A stretch of 58,300 nt of DNA from CALCHX01 sp035761165 (GTDB taxonomy: Bacteria; Gemmatimonadota; Gemmatimonadetes; Gemmatimonadales; Gemmatimonadaceae): assembly GCA_035761165.1 (NCBI GenBank), contig DASTRO010000141.1:1-58300 (forward strand), given 5' to 3'. Shown here in pieces: positions 49,801 to 58,242 of this stretch (position 1 is the first letter of the stretch; each line of letters begins with the position of its first letter). The notes beneath the pieces were generated by a model. That model worked only from the letters and a program-made list of their open reading frames with translations. It was not told where the DNA came from and did not search any database. Position numbers and translations under genes: made by a program.

Positions 49801-51394
49801 GATCCACGTCGTAGCGGATGAAGTCGTCGCCCAGCGTGACGCGGCCGTTGCCGGTGAAGCGGCTCGGGTCGGCCACCCCGTCGCGGTGGAGCACGTCGGC
49901 GTCGCGAAAGCGCACGTCGAGCCACGACGAATCGAGCGTAGCGCGCCCGCTCACCACGCCGCCCAGGCGCGGGAACTCGGGGTTGACGTACTCGATCGTC
50001 CGCAGGTCCAGCTGGTCCACGTTCACGCGGAAGCCGCGGAAGACGGCGAGCGCGGGGTCGCGGATGTCCAGCTCCCCGCGCCCCGAGCCGCGCGTCACCG
50101 CGCCCGGCACGTGCGCGTCGCGGAAGACGAGCGATGCGCTGTCCACGCGGAAGCGCGTCAGTGGCCCGCCCCGCCCGCGCACCATGCCGGTGAGCGTCCC
50201 CTGCCAGTCGTACGGGAAGGGGCCGCCCGCCAGCGTGCGCAGCAGGTCCACGTCCACCGGCTCGGCGCGCAGCGCCACGTCCGTCACCGCCAGCACCGGC
50301 CCGCCCACGCCGTACGTCATCCGTCCCAGCAGCCGCGAGCCGGTCGTGCGCACGTCCAGCTCGTGCAGCGCGTACTGCAGCACGTGCAGGTCGTCGGGAT
50401 CGTTGTGGATCTCGAGCAGCATCGAGCCGCCGCCGGTGCGCGGCAGTGTGGGGTAGACCCACGCCACGTCGCGCAGCGACACCGAGTCGCCCATGACGCG
50501 GATGTCGTAGCGCACCGGCAGGCCGCTCCCCCACCAGATCTTCCCGGTCGCGCTCCCGGTGGAGGCGGGCAGGTCGAAGTGCGGGATGTCCAGCCACACC
50601 GAGTCGCCGTGCAGCCGCACCTCGCCCCGCATGTTGCGGACGGCGACGGGCGGGTCGGACTCGCGCACCGCCATGCGCGCGATCTCGAAGCGTCGTCCGG
50701 TGACGGTCGGCGAGGCCAGCTGCACTCCCGACGACGCCCAGTCGATGTCCGTCCAGCGCCAGGTGCGTGCGTACGCCGTATCGTTCGAGGTCGGGGCGTC
50801 CAGCGTCCAACCGATCTCGGCGTCCTCGCGGGCCAGGTTGAACGCCACCGCGCTGTCGCGTCGCGCGCCGCGCAGCGAGTCGGCCGGGTGCCAGGGCATG
50901 GTCAGCAGGAACTGGCCGTCCACCACCGTCGCGCTGTCGATGACGACGAAGTCGCCGAAGCTGCGGCGGTGCTGCCCCGGTGGCGCCTTGGGCCCCGACG
51001 GGAAGATACGGCGGAAGTTCCACTGCCCGTTCTCGTAGCGCTTCAGGTGCACCACCGGCCGCGTCACCGTCACGTGCTCGAGCAGGAGGCGGCGGTCCAG
51101 GATGTCGCGCGGGTCGTAGCGCAGTGTGATCGGGCCGGCGGCCACGAAGAGCGAGTCGTCGGGGCCGCGGATCTCGATCGAGTCGATCGTCACGCCGGTG
51201 AGCAGCCCGCCGGTGATCGTCCCCAGGTAGAGCCGCCCGTGGATGCGGTCGGCGACCTGCTCCTGCACCAGGTCGCGCACCACCCGGCGGCCGTACGCCG
51301 TCTGCGTGACGCCCACCACGACCAGCGCGGCCAGCAGCCCGAGCACGAGCAGCACGCCGGCGCTGGCCAGCACGACGACGCGGCGGCGCGACAT
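46826..51394 (-). CDS. tamB: Translocation and assembly module protein TamB (DUF490)
   Basis: A 1522-aa AsmA-like envelope protein with an N-terminal signal anchor (about 5-27), repeated beta segments that form a long hydrophobic groove, and the C-terminal DUF490 region (about 1200-1522) ending KTWRF. TamB spans the periplasm and moves phospholipids or helps insert outer-membrane proteins with TamA. The gene directly follows the Omp85 gene (8 nt apart). ATG 51394 gives MSRRRVVVLAS; GTG 51400 is an alternative adding two residues. Confidence 0.9.
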   Translation of the reverse strand: MSRRRVVVLASAGVLLVLGLLAALVVVGVTQTAYGRRVVRDLVQEQVADRIHGRLYLGTITGGLLTGVTIDSIEIRGPDDSLFVAAGPITLRYDPRDILDRRLLLEHVTVTRPVVHLKRYENGQWNFRRIFPSGPKAPPGQHRRSFGDFVVIDSATVVDGQFLLTMPWHPADSLRGARRDSAVAFNLAREDAEIGWTLDAPTSNDTAYARTWRWTDIDWASSGVQLASPTVTGRRFEIARMAVRESDPPVAVRNMRGEVRLHGDSVWLDIPHFDLPASTGSATGKIWWGSGLPVRYDIRVMGDSVSLRDVAWVYPTLPRTGGGSMLLEIHNDPDDLHVLQYALHELDVRTTGSRLLGRMTYGVGGPVLAVTDVALRAEPVDVDLLRTLAGGPFPYDWQGTLTGMVRGRGGPLTRFRVDSASLVFRDAHVPGAVTRGSGRGELDIRDPALAVFRGFRVNVDQLDLRTIEYVNPEFPRLGGVVSGRATLDSSWLDVRFRDADVLHRDGVADPSRFTGNGRVTLGDDFIRYDVDLVAQPLSFTTLARSYPAMPLRGSYVGPLRVQGTLDDLQLMTLLTGAGGELGVEGRFDLFGPRYAAAGTLTTSHLDLATLLNRLDVPPTLLTSRSTFDLAGDSLATLGGTLAVELDRSLVDSVRVHPSLVRAAFGDGRMAIDTLHLASSALTLSATGGLGLVASQPDSVAYELRVDSLGGLRRYLLADAEPGAAVDSLTGALTVSGVLSGSAEGVGLTGLVRGSGFNVTGTRAARLDGQFALADVLGRPRGPVRLTLDTATVAGVRLASATLTADVRSAEAARVRLETRSATGPRAVVTADLHHAGDSTLVAIDTASVLVGGDRWRLERPTQLRLDRYGLTLDSLALRGDSGGRVVAAGVIPVVDSLVFGVRAGAVPLRDVGLLAQSATSLDGTGAFALDLRGLRATPTMTFDGALAGARFGDVRLARATLHGSYAEERLHAELGLARGDTVLLRAQATLPLDLALMPRRQRVLDEPIDGDIRSERVDLSVLEGFTTAVRDASGTFTLNLDLDGTLRRPALQGALQVTDGTLTLPQAGITLRRVGADVAFLGDSVAIRRLSAASGRERDASLTLAGGIGLADYADPTFDLTLTARDFHAVDRPRLADLDISTTPDLRLTGRLSDATLSGGVRVERGTIYLPEFSRKQVVDLDDPEFLSLVDTTMFADRSVLPGAPSALLRNLTLRGVGIEMGDDVWLRGPEASINLGGRVNVTTARDPRSRTGETSLALDGILTANRGTYRLNLGVVQRTFVIERGSLRFFGEPDLNPTLDIVAVHTVRQFDRQSARQDVEVRAVIGGTLSRPQLKLTGGFAGGESGLTLSESDAVSYLVTGAPSFALGADQSSEVTAARLALASLGSYLGDRAAGGLFDVVQFQTSGLESSDTQSLRSVGAGILAGTRLDVGRQLTDRVYVSANAGLCQLGNVVGGASFNAQDFAESIGVKVDYRLGGGLSLSAGVEPPTSQLFCSRQINARGFTPTPRQWTFDLFKTWRF

Positions 51395-51401
51395 GGCCAC
51401 G

Positions 51402-53696
51402 TCAGAACGCCTGGCCGATCGAGAAGTGCAGCGCCAGCCGGCGCAGCAGCCCGCTGCCGCGGGTCGGCCGGAAGGTGGCCGGGCAGGCGCGCCCGCTGCT
51501 CTCCTGCACCGCCACCAGCCGCCCGTCCACCAGCTGGTCGGTGACCGGGAAGCCGTTCGTCGGGCTCACGCAGTAGAGCGGCGCCACCGCCGCGTCCAGC
51601 GGGGCGTCGAAGTACGCCGCCCCGGCCGCGAGCGCGTACGGGTTGTAGCCGACGTCCACCCGCAGCGGCCCCACCGGCGAGCTCACGCGCACCCCCACGC
51701 CGGGCGTCCACTTCAGCCCGTGCGGCGTGAGATCGATGCCCGACGACACCTTGCCCGCGTCGGCGAAGAGGGTGAACTCCACCAGCTCCGGCCACAGCGG
51801 GCTGCGCGCGCGCAGCTCCAGGTTGGCGACGATCACCGAGTTCCCGCCGAGCGGCACGACGCGCGCGTAGCCGCTGTCGGCCGAGGCGCGGAAGACGCGC
51901 CGCGTCTCGCCACTAGGGAGCGTGACGGTGACCGTGTCGTACTGGTTGGCCAGGTACGCCACCGGCCCCAGCTCGTTCTGGCGGAAGCCGCGCACGGTGC
52001 TCGGCCCGCCGGCGTAGAGGCGCTCCTGCGGCGGCACGAAGCGCGCGCCCCCCGCCTCGAATCGGGAGCCGAGCACCGCGCCCATGCGCAGCCGGCCGGC
52101 CAGCACCACGCCGTCGCTCAGCGGCACGTACCCGGAGACGTTGCCGGTGACCTGGTTGAACTCCTGCAGCGGATCGGAGCCGATGGCGCGCGAGGCGTGC
52201 CGAAGGTCGAGGCGAACGATGCTGCCGCGCGTCGGCTCCACGGGGTCGTCGGTGCGCGCCCGCTCGGCGGACAGCCCGAGTACGGCCAGGCGGCGGAACT
52301 CGGTGACGCCGCGCCGGTCCTCGTCCGTGCACAGGTTGAAGGCGGCGCAGAAGAGCGCCGGCTGCGCCTGCGTGCGCCCGTACTCCAGCGTGTACGAGCC
52401 GGTGAGCGGCACGCCGAGGCCGCGCGGCCAGCTGCGCGTCAGCCCCAGCGCCACCGGCGTCGTGCGCAGGAACGCCTTGAACTCCGAGCGGCGCTCGCTG
52501 TACAGCGTCATCGTCGGGAAGGTGAGCCCGAAGAGCACCGGCGTGCGCAGCGTGGCGCCCACGTAGTAATTCAGCGAGTCGCTGTAGATGTCGTCGCGCA
52601 CCTCGGGAAAGCAGAGCGACTCGGCGCCGTTCAGCGGCGCGCCGACGCCGATCTTGGACATGCGGGCGTTGAGCTCCAGCCGCCGCGCCTGGTGCAGGAA
52701 GTTGACGTCCGTGTACTCGCCGCTGAGGCGGAAGCAGTCGAGCGTGCCGTAGCCGACCCCCGCGCGGGCGCTGTGCATGTACGTCTCGCGCAGCGCGACG
52801 TGCACGTCCACCGTGGAGTCCACCGCCGCCTGGCGCGCCGAGTCGAGCGCGATCTCGACGTGGGCGAAGGCGTCCGTCTCGTAGAGGCGCCGCTGGGCGG
52901 CCACGAGGTCGCGCTCGCGGTACCGCTGGCCTGGCTTGAGCCCCAGCAGCCGGTGCACGACCCCGTCCGGCACCTGCTGGGTGCTCCCCTCCCGCGGCGT
53001 GACCGCCACCTCGATCTCGCCGAGGTGTGCCAGCGGCCCGGGGACGACGTCCAGCTCCACCGCGGCGCTGCGCGTCGGCACGTGGGTGCGGAAGCCGGAG
53101 AAGGCGTCGGCGTAGGGATAGCCGTCGTCGCGCAGCCGGCGCACCAGCGCGTTGCGCGCCGAGTCCAGCGCGTACTGATCCAGCCGGTCCCCCTCGTGCA
53201 GGCCGAGGGTGGCGAGCAGGCGCCCGCGCGCCGCCACCGAGTCCAGCCCCGTCACGGTGAGCGTGTCGATGCGCAGCGGCGGCCCCTCGCGGATGGCGAA
53301 GCGCACCGCGATGGCGTCCTCGCCCACCGCGCGCACGGTGGTGTCCACCGCCACCTCGGGGAAGCCGCGCCGGCGGTAGTAGAGGATGAGGCGGGCGACG
53401 TCGAGCCGCAGCTCCTCGCGCGCCACGCAGCGGCGCGTCCCCACCACGCCGAGCGTGCGGCGCAGCCAGCCGGACGGCGTGACGACCACCCGGCGCGCTA
53501 GCTCGGCGTCGGGAAAGGTGGTGTTGCCCGTGAACGCGAGGCCGCGCACCTCCACGTCACCGGGGTCGCACGCCGTCTCCTGCGCGCGGGCGACGCCCGG
53601 CACGAGGAGGAGCATCAGGAGCCAGAGGAGCGCCGGGCCCCACGCCGCGCCGCCGCGACGGCGGCCGCGCGCCCCGGCGGCGGCGGGCACGGTCAA
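51402..53696 (-). CDS. tamA: Omp85-family outer-membrane protein (TamA/BamA-like)
   Basis: The 764-aa product has a signal peptide (cleavage near ARA-QE), three or so POTRA domains (about 45-290; for example VRGLAFTGNTTFPDAEL and FPEVAVDTTVR) and a 16-strand barrel with the VRGF signature in GGPSTVRGFRQNELGP, ending in Phe. tamB lies directly downstream, so TamA is the best fit. The start is TTG at 53696 (TTGA overlap) or GTG at 53690. An in-barrel cysteine pair near CAAFNLC is unusual. Confidence 0.9.
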   Translation of the reverse strand: MTVPAAAGARGRRRGGAAWGPALLWLLMLLLVPGVARAQETACDPGDVEVRGLAFTGNTTFPDAELARRVVVTPSGWLRRTLGVVGTRRCVAREELRLDVARLILYYRRRGFPEVAVDTTVRAVGEDAIAVRFAIREGPPLRIDTLTVTGLDSVAARGRLLATLGLHEGDRLDQYALDSARNALVRRLRDDGYPYADAFSGFRTHVPTRSAAVELDVVPGPLAHLGEIEVAVTPREGSTQQVPDGVVHRLLGLKPGQRYRERDLVAAQRRLYETDAFAHVEIALDSARQAAVDSTVDVHVALRETYMHSARAGVGYGTLDCFRLSGEYTDVNFLHQARRLELNARMSKIGVGAPLNGAESLCFPEVRDDIYSDSLNYYVGATLRTPVLFGLTFPTMTLYSERRSEFKAFLRTTPVALGLTRSWPRGLGVPLTGSYTLEYGRTQAQPALFCAAFNLCTDEDRRGVTEFRRLAVLGLSAERARTDDPVEPTRGSIVRLDLRHASRAIGSDPLQEFNQVTGNVSGYVPLSDGVVLAGRLRMGAVLGSRFEAGGARFVPPQERLYAGGPSTVRGFRQNELGPVAYLANQYDTVTVTLPSGETRRVFRASADSGYARVVPLGGNSVIVANLELRARSPLWPELVEFTLFADAGKVSSGIDLTPHGLKWTPGVGVRVSSPVGPLRVDVGYNPYALAAGAAYFDAPLDAAVAPLYCVSPTNGFPVTDQLVDGRLVAVQESSGRACPATFRPTRGSGLLRRLALHFSIGQAF

Positions 53697-53905
53697 ACGT
53701 CGGGCGGTCGGCGGCTCAGATGCGTGCGCGCCGTGCCGGAGATGTCGAGCGGGGTGCGCTGCAGGAAGACCCAGGCGACATAGAACGCCGCCGCGCCGAC
53801 GCCGAGCGCGACGCCGACGGCGGGCAGCAGCTCGCTCGGCGCGAGGTGGCGGCGGTAGGTGTAGGGCGTCGACGGCGGCGTCTCGCGAACACGGGGGCTC
53901 GGCAT
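53693..53905 (-). CDS. Small single-pass membrane protein upstream of tamA
   Basis: A 70-aa protein with one transmembrane helix (about 28-48, LLPAVGVALGVGAAAFYVAWVFL), a Pro/Arg-rich N-terminal part and a basic tail. It has no recognisable family. The second ATG (53905) is preferred because AGAGG sits 6 nt before it; the first ATG (53911) directly abuts that AGAGG. Its stop overlaps the tamA start. Possibly an accessory of the TamAB module. Confidence 0.65.
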   Translation of the reverse strand: MPSPRVRETPPSTPYTYRRHLAPSELLPAVGVALGVGAAAFYVAWVFLQRTPLDISGTARTHLSRRPPDV

Positions 53906-53915
53906 GGTCATCCTC

Positions 53916-54842
53916 TTACACTTCCTCGACCAGAATGGTGCCCGCGCCGCGCGCCTTCGCGCGCCGCTTCACGTCGGCCGCCTGGGTGCCGAGATGGCTC
54001 GTCGAGACCCACCGCTCGGGCCGCACGAGCAGGATCGCCGTGGAGAGCCGCGCCAGCGGGAAGAGGCGCACCTGCCCGTCGCGCCCGGGCCCGGAGAAGG
54101 CGCCCAGCGCCAGCGCCTCGCTCCCCACGGCGCGCCCCATGACGTCGCGCAGCCGCCGCGCCGCCTCGCGCGCGATCGCCTCCCCCTCCTCCTGGTCGGT
54201 GATGACGAGGAAGTCGTCGCCGCCGATGTGCCCCACGAAGTTCGCGTCGAAGCGGCCGGGCACGGAGTCCGCCGCCTCGGTGAGCGCGACGCCGAACTCG
54301 CGGATGACGCGGTCCGCCACGCTGAAGCCGAACAGGTCGGCGAACGGCTTGAAGTTGTCGAAGTCCAGGTAGAGCACGGCGAACGGCTGCCCGCGCGCCA
54401 CCCGGCGCTCCAGCTCGTTCTCGATCGCGTGCCCACCCGGCAGCCCGCTCGTCGGGTTGCGGTCCCCCTCGCGCTGCACCAGCCGCAGCAGCGCCGAGAC
54501 GCGGGCGCGCAGCTCGCGCGGGTCGAACGGCTTGGGCAGGTAGTCGTCCGCCCCCGCCTCGAACCCCTCGAGCTTGGACTCCACCTCGCCGTGCGAGGTG
54601 AGCATCAGCACCGGGATGCGCGAGGTGAACGGGTTGCGCTTGATGGCGCGGCAGACCTCGAAACCGGTCATCCCCGGCATCGCCAGGTCCAGGATGAGGA
54701 GGTCGGGCTCGCGTGCCTGCACGGCGGCGAGCGCCGACAGACCGTCGGGCGCCAGCGCGACCTCGTGCCCGCTCGACTGGAGGAGGTCGCGCACCATGAG
54801 GCGCATGTCCTCGTTGTCGTCGGCGAAGAGGAGATAGCTCAC
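53916..54842 (-). CDS. Response regulator with a variant GGDEF domain
   Basis: The 308-aa product has an N-terminal receiver (about 1-120; phospho-Asp in LLILDLAMPGMTG, Lys in LPKPFD) and a C-terminal GGDEF domain (about 135-290) whose signature reads IGGDDF. Other core positions also differ: DFDNFKPFADLFGFSVAD in place of the usual D-D-FK..ND..GH..GD. The HIGGDDF variant is known in a sub-branch, but diguanylate cyclase activity is not guaranteed, as the substrate-binding Asn and GH are replaced. GTG start at 54842, without a clear ribosome site. First gene of the minus-strand run to tamA/tamB. Confidence 0.88.
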   Translation of the reverse strand: MSYLLFADDNEDMRLMVRDLLQSSGHEVALAPDGLSALAAVQAREPDLLILDLAMPGMTGFEVCRAIKRNPFTSRIPVLMLTSHGEVESKLEGFEAGADDYLPKPFDPRELRARVSALLRLVQREGDRNPTSGLPGGHAIENELERRVARGQPFAVLYLDFDNFKPFADLFGFSVADRVIREFGVALTEAADSVPGRFDANFVGHIGGDDFLVITDQEEGEAIAREAARRLRDVMGRAVGSEALALGAFSGPGRDGQVRLFPLARLSTAILLVRPERWVSTSHLGTQAADVKRRAKARGAGTILVEEV

Positions 54843-54941
54843 GAGGGACGCGGCACGATTGACGCTGCTGGAAGGGCCCGGTAAGTTTGCCCGCTTCGGC
54901 CCGGCTGTCAACGGGCCGACCCTCATAAGTGATTCAGGCGT

Positions 54942-56546
54942 ATGCACATCCCCCCGCCCGTCCGACGTCGGCTCGCCGGCGCCCTGCTGCCCGTCGCGGT
55001 GCTGCCGCTCGCCCTCCTCGCCGTCGGCTGCCGCGGCGGCGACGCCACGCCCGACCGGCACACCCTCATCGACTCGCGCGACACCTACGACCCGCGCTCC
55101 CTCGACCCCGCCCTCTCCACCGACGTCCCCACCGGCCGCGCCGTCTCCTACCTCTTCGACGGCCTCACGCGCTTCACGCCGGACGCCCAGCTCCAGCCCG
55201 GGCTGGCCGAGCGCTGGGAGGTCTCGCCCGACGGGCGCGTCTACACCTTCCATCTCCGTCACGGCGTCGCCTTCCACGACGGCACGCCCCTCGTCGCGCA
55301 GCACGTGGTGAAGAGCTTCGAGCGGGTGCTCGACCCGGCCACGCGTGGTGGACGCGGCTGGCCGCTCTATCCCATCCGCGGCGCACGCGACTACGAGCAG
55401 GGGCGGCTGCGGAGCATCTCCGGCCTCCGCGCGCCCGACGACAGCACCGTCGTCATCGAGCTCGAGCAGCCGCTGGCCGTCTTCCCGAAGCTCCTCGCCA
55501 TGCCCGTGGCGGCCATCGTCCCCGCGCCGGTGCCGGCCAGCTTCGGCCAGCACCCGGTGGGCACCGGCCCGTGGAAGCTCGTCGAGTGGCGCCACGACGA
55601 TTATCTCCGCTTCGTCCGCAACGACCGCTACTGGGGCGGCGCGCCGGCCGCCGAGTCGCTCATGGCCCGCATCATCCCCGAGCCCAGCACGGCCGTCGCG
55701 GAGTTCGAGAGCGGCAACGTGGACGTGCTACAGGTGCCCGAGGGACAGACGCGACTCTGGGAGCAGACCGACGAGCGCAGCGCCCGCCTGCAGAGTGCGC
55801 CGGCGCTGCGCATGCTCTACGTGGCGCTCAACACCACCCGTGGTCCGCTCAAGGACCCGCGCGTGCGCCAGGCCATCAACCACGCGGTGGACACCCGCAC
55901 CATCCTGCAGCAGCTGGCGGGGGGCCGCGGGCGCGTCGCCGCCGGCGTCATCCCGCCCTCGCTCGACGGCGCCGACACGACGCGCGCTCCCTACGCCTAC
56001 GACGTCGCCCGCGCGCGCCAGCTCCTCGCCGAGGCGGGCTACCCGGACGGCTTCACGATCGAGCTGTGGAGCTCCACCACGCCCCCCTTCCCCCGCATCG
56101 CCGAGACGATCCAGGGCTACCTGCGTGAGGTGGGGATCACCGCCGAGCTCGTGCAGCGCGACGCCGCCTCGGCGCGCGAGGCGTCGCGCAACGGCGAGGT
56201 GGACATGCTGGTGAAGGACTGGTTCGCCGACTATCCCGACGCCGAGAACTTCCTCTACCCACTCCTTCACTCCGCCAACACGGGCGTCGGCGGCAACGTC
56301 TCCTTCTACAGCAATCCCGCGTACGACAGCGTGGTGACGCGGGCCCGGCGCACCACCGACGACTCGGCGCGCGTCGCCCTCTACGCCGCCGCCGACTCCA
56401 TCGAGTTCGCCGACGCGCCGATGCTCTACCTCTGGTTCAACAACGACCTGTTCGCGGTGCAGCCGTGGATCCAGGGCTTCGAGGTGCCGGTGATCTTCAA
56501 CGGCCAGCGCTGGACCGACGTGCGCATCGGGCCGATGGGGCGGTAG
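54942..56546 (+). CDS. Peptide ABC-transporter substrate-binding lipoprotein (SBP family 5)
   Basis: The 534-aa product has a lipoprotein signal ending LLAVGC and then the SBP_bac_5 fold: LDPALSTDVPT, LQPGLAERWEVSPDGRVYTFHLR, GTGPWKLVEW, and DPRVRQAINHAVD. It binds oligopeptides or related solutes outside the inner membrane. ATG 54942. The first permease follows after 4 nt. Confidence 0.93.
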   Translation: MHIPPPVRRRLAGALLPVAVLPLALLAVGCRGGDATPDRHTLIDSRDTYDPRSLDPALSTDVPTGRAVSYLFDGLTRFTPDAQLQPGLAERWEVSPDGRVYTFHLRHGVAFHDGTPLVAQHVVKSFERVLDPATRGGRGWPLYPIRGARDYEQGRLRSISGLRAPDDSTVVIELEQPLAVFPKLLAMPVAAIVPAPVPASFGQHPVGTGPWKLVEWRHDDYLRFVRNDRYWGGAPAAESLMARIIPEPSTAVAEFESGNVDVLQVPEGQTRLWEQTDERSARLQSAPALRMLYVALNTTRGPLKDPRVRQAINHAVDTRTILQQLAGGRGRVAAGVIPPSLDGADTTRAPYAYDVARARQLLAEAGYPDGFTIELWSSTTPPFPRIAETIQGYLREVGITAELVQRDAASAREASRNGEVDMLVKDWFADYPDAENFLYPLLHSANTGVGGNVSFYSNPAYDSVVTRARRTTDDSARVALYAAADSIEFADAPMLYLWFNNDLFAVQPWIQGFEVPVIFNGQRWTDVRIGPMGR

Positions 56547-56550
56547 CCCC

Positions 56551-57471
56551 GTGCTGACCTTCATCGCTCGCCGCCTCCTGCTCGCCGTGCCGACGCTGTT
56601 CGGCGTGCTGGTGGTCGTCTTCCTGCTCATCTACGTCGCCCCCGGCGACCCGGTGCAGGTGATGGTGGGCGAGCGCGCCGATGCGGCGACCATCGCGCGG
56701 CTGCGCGCGGAGCTGCGGCTGGACGACCCGCTGCCGGTGCAGTTCGCGCACTACGGCTCGGGCGTCGTGCGCGGCGACCTGGGGCGCTCGTACATCACCA
56801 ACCGCCCCATCCTGCGCGACCTGCTCGACCGTTTCCCGAAGACGCTCCAGCTGGCCGGTGCGGCCATGCTGCTCGCCGCCGTCGTCGGCATCGGCGTGGG
56901 CGTGCTGACGGCGCGCTGGCCCGGCGGCTGGCTGGACCGGCTGGCGCTCGGCGGCACCTATCTCGGAATCTCCTTTCCCGTGTACTGGGTGGGGCTGATC
57001 CTCATCCTCGTCTTCGCCGTGGAGCTGCGCTGGCTGCCGCCCTCCGGCTACGGCCGGCTGGAGAACCTGATCCTGCCGGCGTTCGCCCTCGGCTCGCGCT
57101 CCATCGCCTTCCTGGCGCGGGTGACGCGCTCGTCGATGCTCGACGTGTTGGGCACCGATCTCGTGCGCACGGCGCGTGCGAAGGGCGCCCGGGAGAGCGT
57201 GGTGATCGTCCGCCACGCGCTGCGCAATGCCCTCATCCCGATCGTCACCGTGCTCGGCCTGGACTTCGGCTACTATCTCACGGGGAGCATCCTGACGGAG
57301 ACCGTGTTCGGCTGGCCCGGGCTCGGCCGTTACGTCGTGACCGCCATCACGCGGCGCGACCTGCCGGCCATCCAGGGCGCGGTGCTCTTCCTGAGCGTCG
57401 TCTTCGTGCTCGTGAACCTGCTGACCGACCTCGCGTACGCCAAGACCGACCCGCGCGTCGCCTTCGACTGA
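56551..57471 (+). CDS. dppB: Peptide ABC-transporter permease (DppB-like)
   Basis: The 306-aa product has six transmembrane helices, the N-terminal signature FGVLVVVFLLIYVAPGDPVQV, and the EAA loop TDLVRTARAKGARESVVIVRHALRNALIPI that contacts the ATPase. Normal length. GTG at 56551. The usual second permease (DppC) and ATPases (DppD/F) do not follow; a hairpin and a PEP-CTERM gene come next, so the rest must be elsewhere. Confidence 0.93.
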   Translation: MLTFIARRLLLAVPTLFGVLVVVFLLIYVAPGDPVQVMVGERADAATIARLRAELRLDDPLPVQFAHYGSGVVRGDLGRSYITNRPILRDLLDRFPKTLQLAGAAMLLAAVVGIGVGVLTARWPGGWLDRLALGGTYLGISFPVYWVGLILILVFAVELRWLPPSGYGRLENLILPAFALGSRSIAFLARVTRSSMLDVLGTDLVRTARAKGARESVVIVRHALRNALIPIVTVLGLDFGYYLTGSILTETVFGWPGLGRYVVTAITRRDLPAIQGAVLFLSVVFVLVNLLTDLAYAKTDPRVAFD

Positions 57472-57498
57472 GCGGACACGGGCGTGGTGGTGCGGACC

Positions 57499-57517
57499 GC
57501 CGGCGCGGTGCGCCGGC
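57499..57517 (+). terminator. Hairpin after dppB
   Basis: GCCGGCGC, GGT, GCGCCGGC: an 8-bp perfect GC stem with a 3-nt loop, 28 nt after the dppB stop. No T-run. A possible transcription or mRNA end. Confidence 0.4.
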
Positions 57518-57576
57518 CCGGCGGATTCGTGGCTTCCGGCGTGCGACGGCACGTCTCTGGCGGCGGCCTGGCGGCG

Positions 57577-57625
57577 CGGTGACGGGGGCGCGAGCGCGGA
57601 GGCTGCGCTGGCGCTTCCGTCACCG
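57577..57625 (+). promoter_or_regulatory. Structured leader upstream of the last PEP-CTERM gene
   Basis: CGGTGACGG (57577-57585) pairs with CCGTCACCG (57617-57625), and the enclosed sequence contains partly complementary GCGC-rich halves, giving a likely 49-nt hairpin 75 nt before the ATG. Role unknown; could control expression. Confidence 0.35.
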
Positions 57626-57699
57626 GGACCGAGCGCGAACGTCCGAGGCGAACGGACGCCCGTGCTCGCGTCGTCGAACCGCCAGCGGAGGGACGTAAC

Positions 57700-58242
57700 A
57701 TGAGACACCTCCACATCCGCGCGGTGCTGGCTGTCGTGACTTTCGCCGTCTCTGCAGCTCCACTCACCGCACAACAGTCGCCGGACCAGCTCTTCCGGAG
57801 CTATCTCGCGACCGCGGGCAGCCTCGCGACACCCGTCGCGGCACCGTGGTCGTCGGGTGAGCTCGTGAGCACCGAGTTCGCGAGCAACGAGCTCGTGAGC
57901 GTCGATCGCGCTCGCGACGACGAGGGCCCGGCACCCATCCCGGCGATGGCGTCGGTGGGCCACACCCGGCTCTATCTGCTCGGCGGCGCCGCGCTGGCCG
58001 CCGGCACGCTGTACGCGCTGCAGAGCCGCAGTGGTGCGTCCGCGGTGCCCGTCACCACCGCACCGCAGGCGACGGCCAGCACGCCGTCCGCGCCGATCGT
58101 CGCGTCGACGCCGGGGCTCTCGCCGCCGACGCTGGCGACCAACCCGACGGTGACGGTGAACCCGGAACCGGCGACCGTGCTGCTGATGGTCACCGGGCTC
58201 CTCGGCGTCGGGGCAGTCGCCCGGCGCCGCCGCGCCGCCTGA
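57700..58242 (+). CDS. PEP-CTERM sorting-domain protein
   Basis: This 180-aa exported protein has a signal peptide (MRHLHIRAVLAVVTFAVSAA, cleavage near TAQ). The middle is low-complexity, Ser/Thr/Ala/Pro-rich, with an internal hydrophobic stretch (LYLLGGAALAAGTLYAL, about 91-107). The canonical tail is NPEPATVLLMVTGLLGVGAV then RRRRAA. GGAGG precedes ATG 57700 at good spacing. No other recognisable domain; a Ser/Thr-rich surface protein processed by an exosortase is inferred. Confidence 0.85.
   Translation: MRHLHIRAVLAVVTFAVSAAPLTAQQSPDQLFRSYLATAGSLATPVAAPWSSGELVSTEFASNELVSVDRARDDEGPAPIPAMASVGHTRLYLLGGAALAAGTLYALQSRSGASAVPVTTAPQATASTPSAPIVASTPGLSPPTLATNPTVTVNPEPATVLLMVTGLLGVGAVARRRRAA

Noticed and set aside
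47477..51544. Plus-strand open frame of about 1350 codons opposite tamB
   Set aside because: Same reason: mirror of a strongly biased GC-rich gene, no domain-like sequence.
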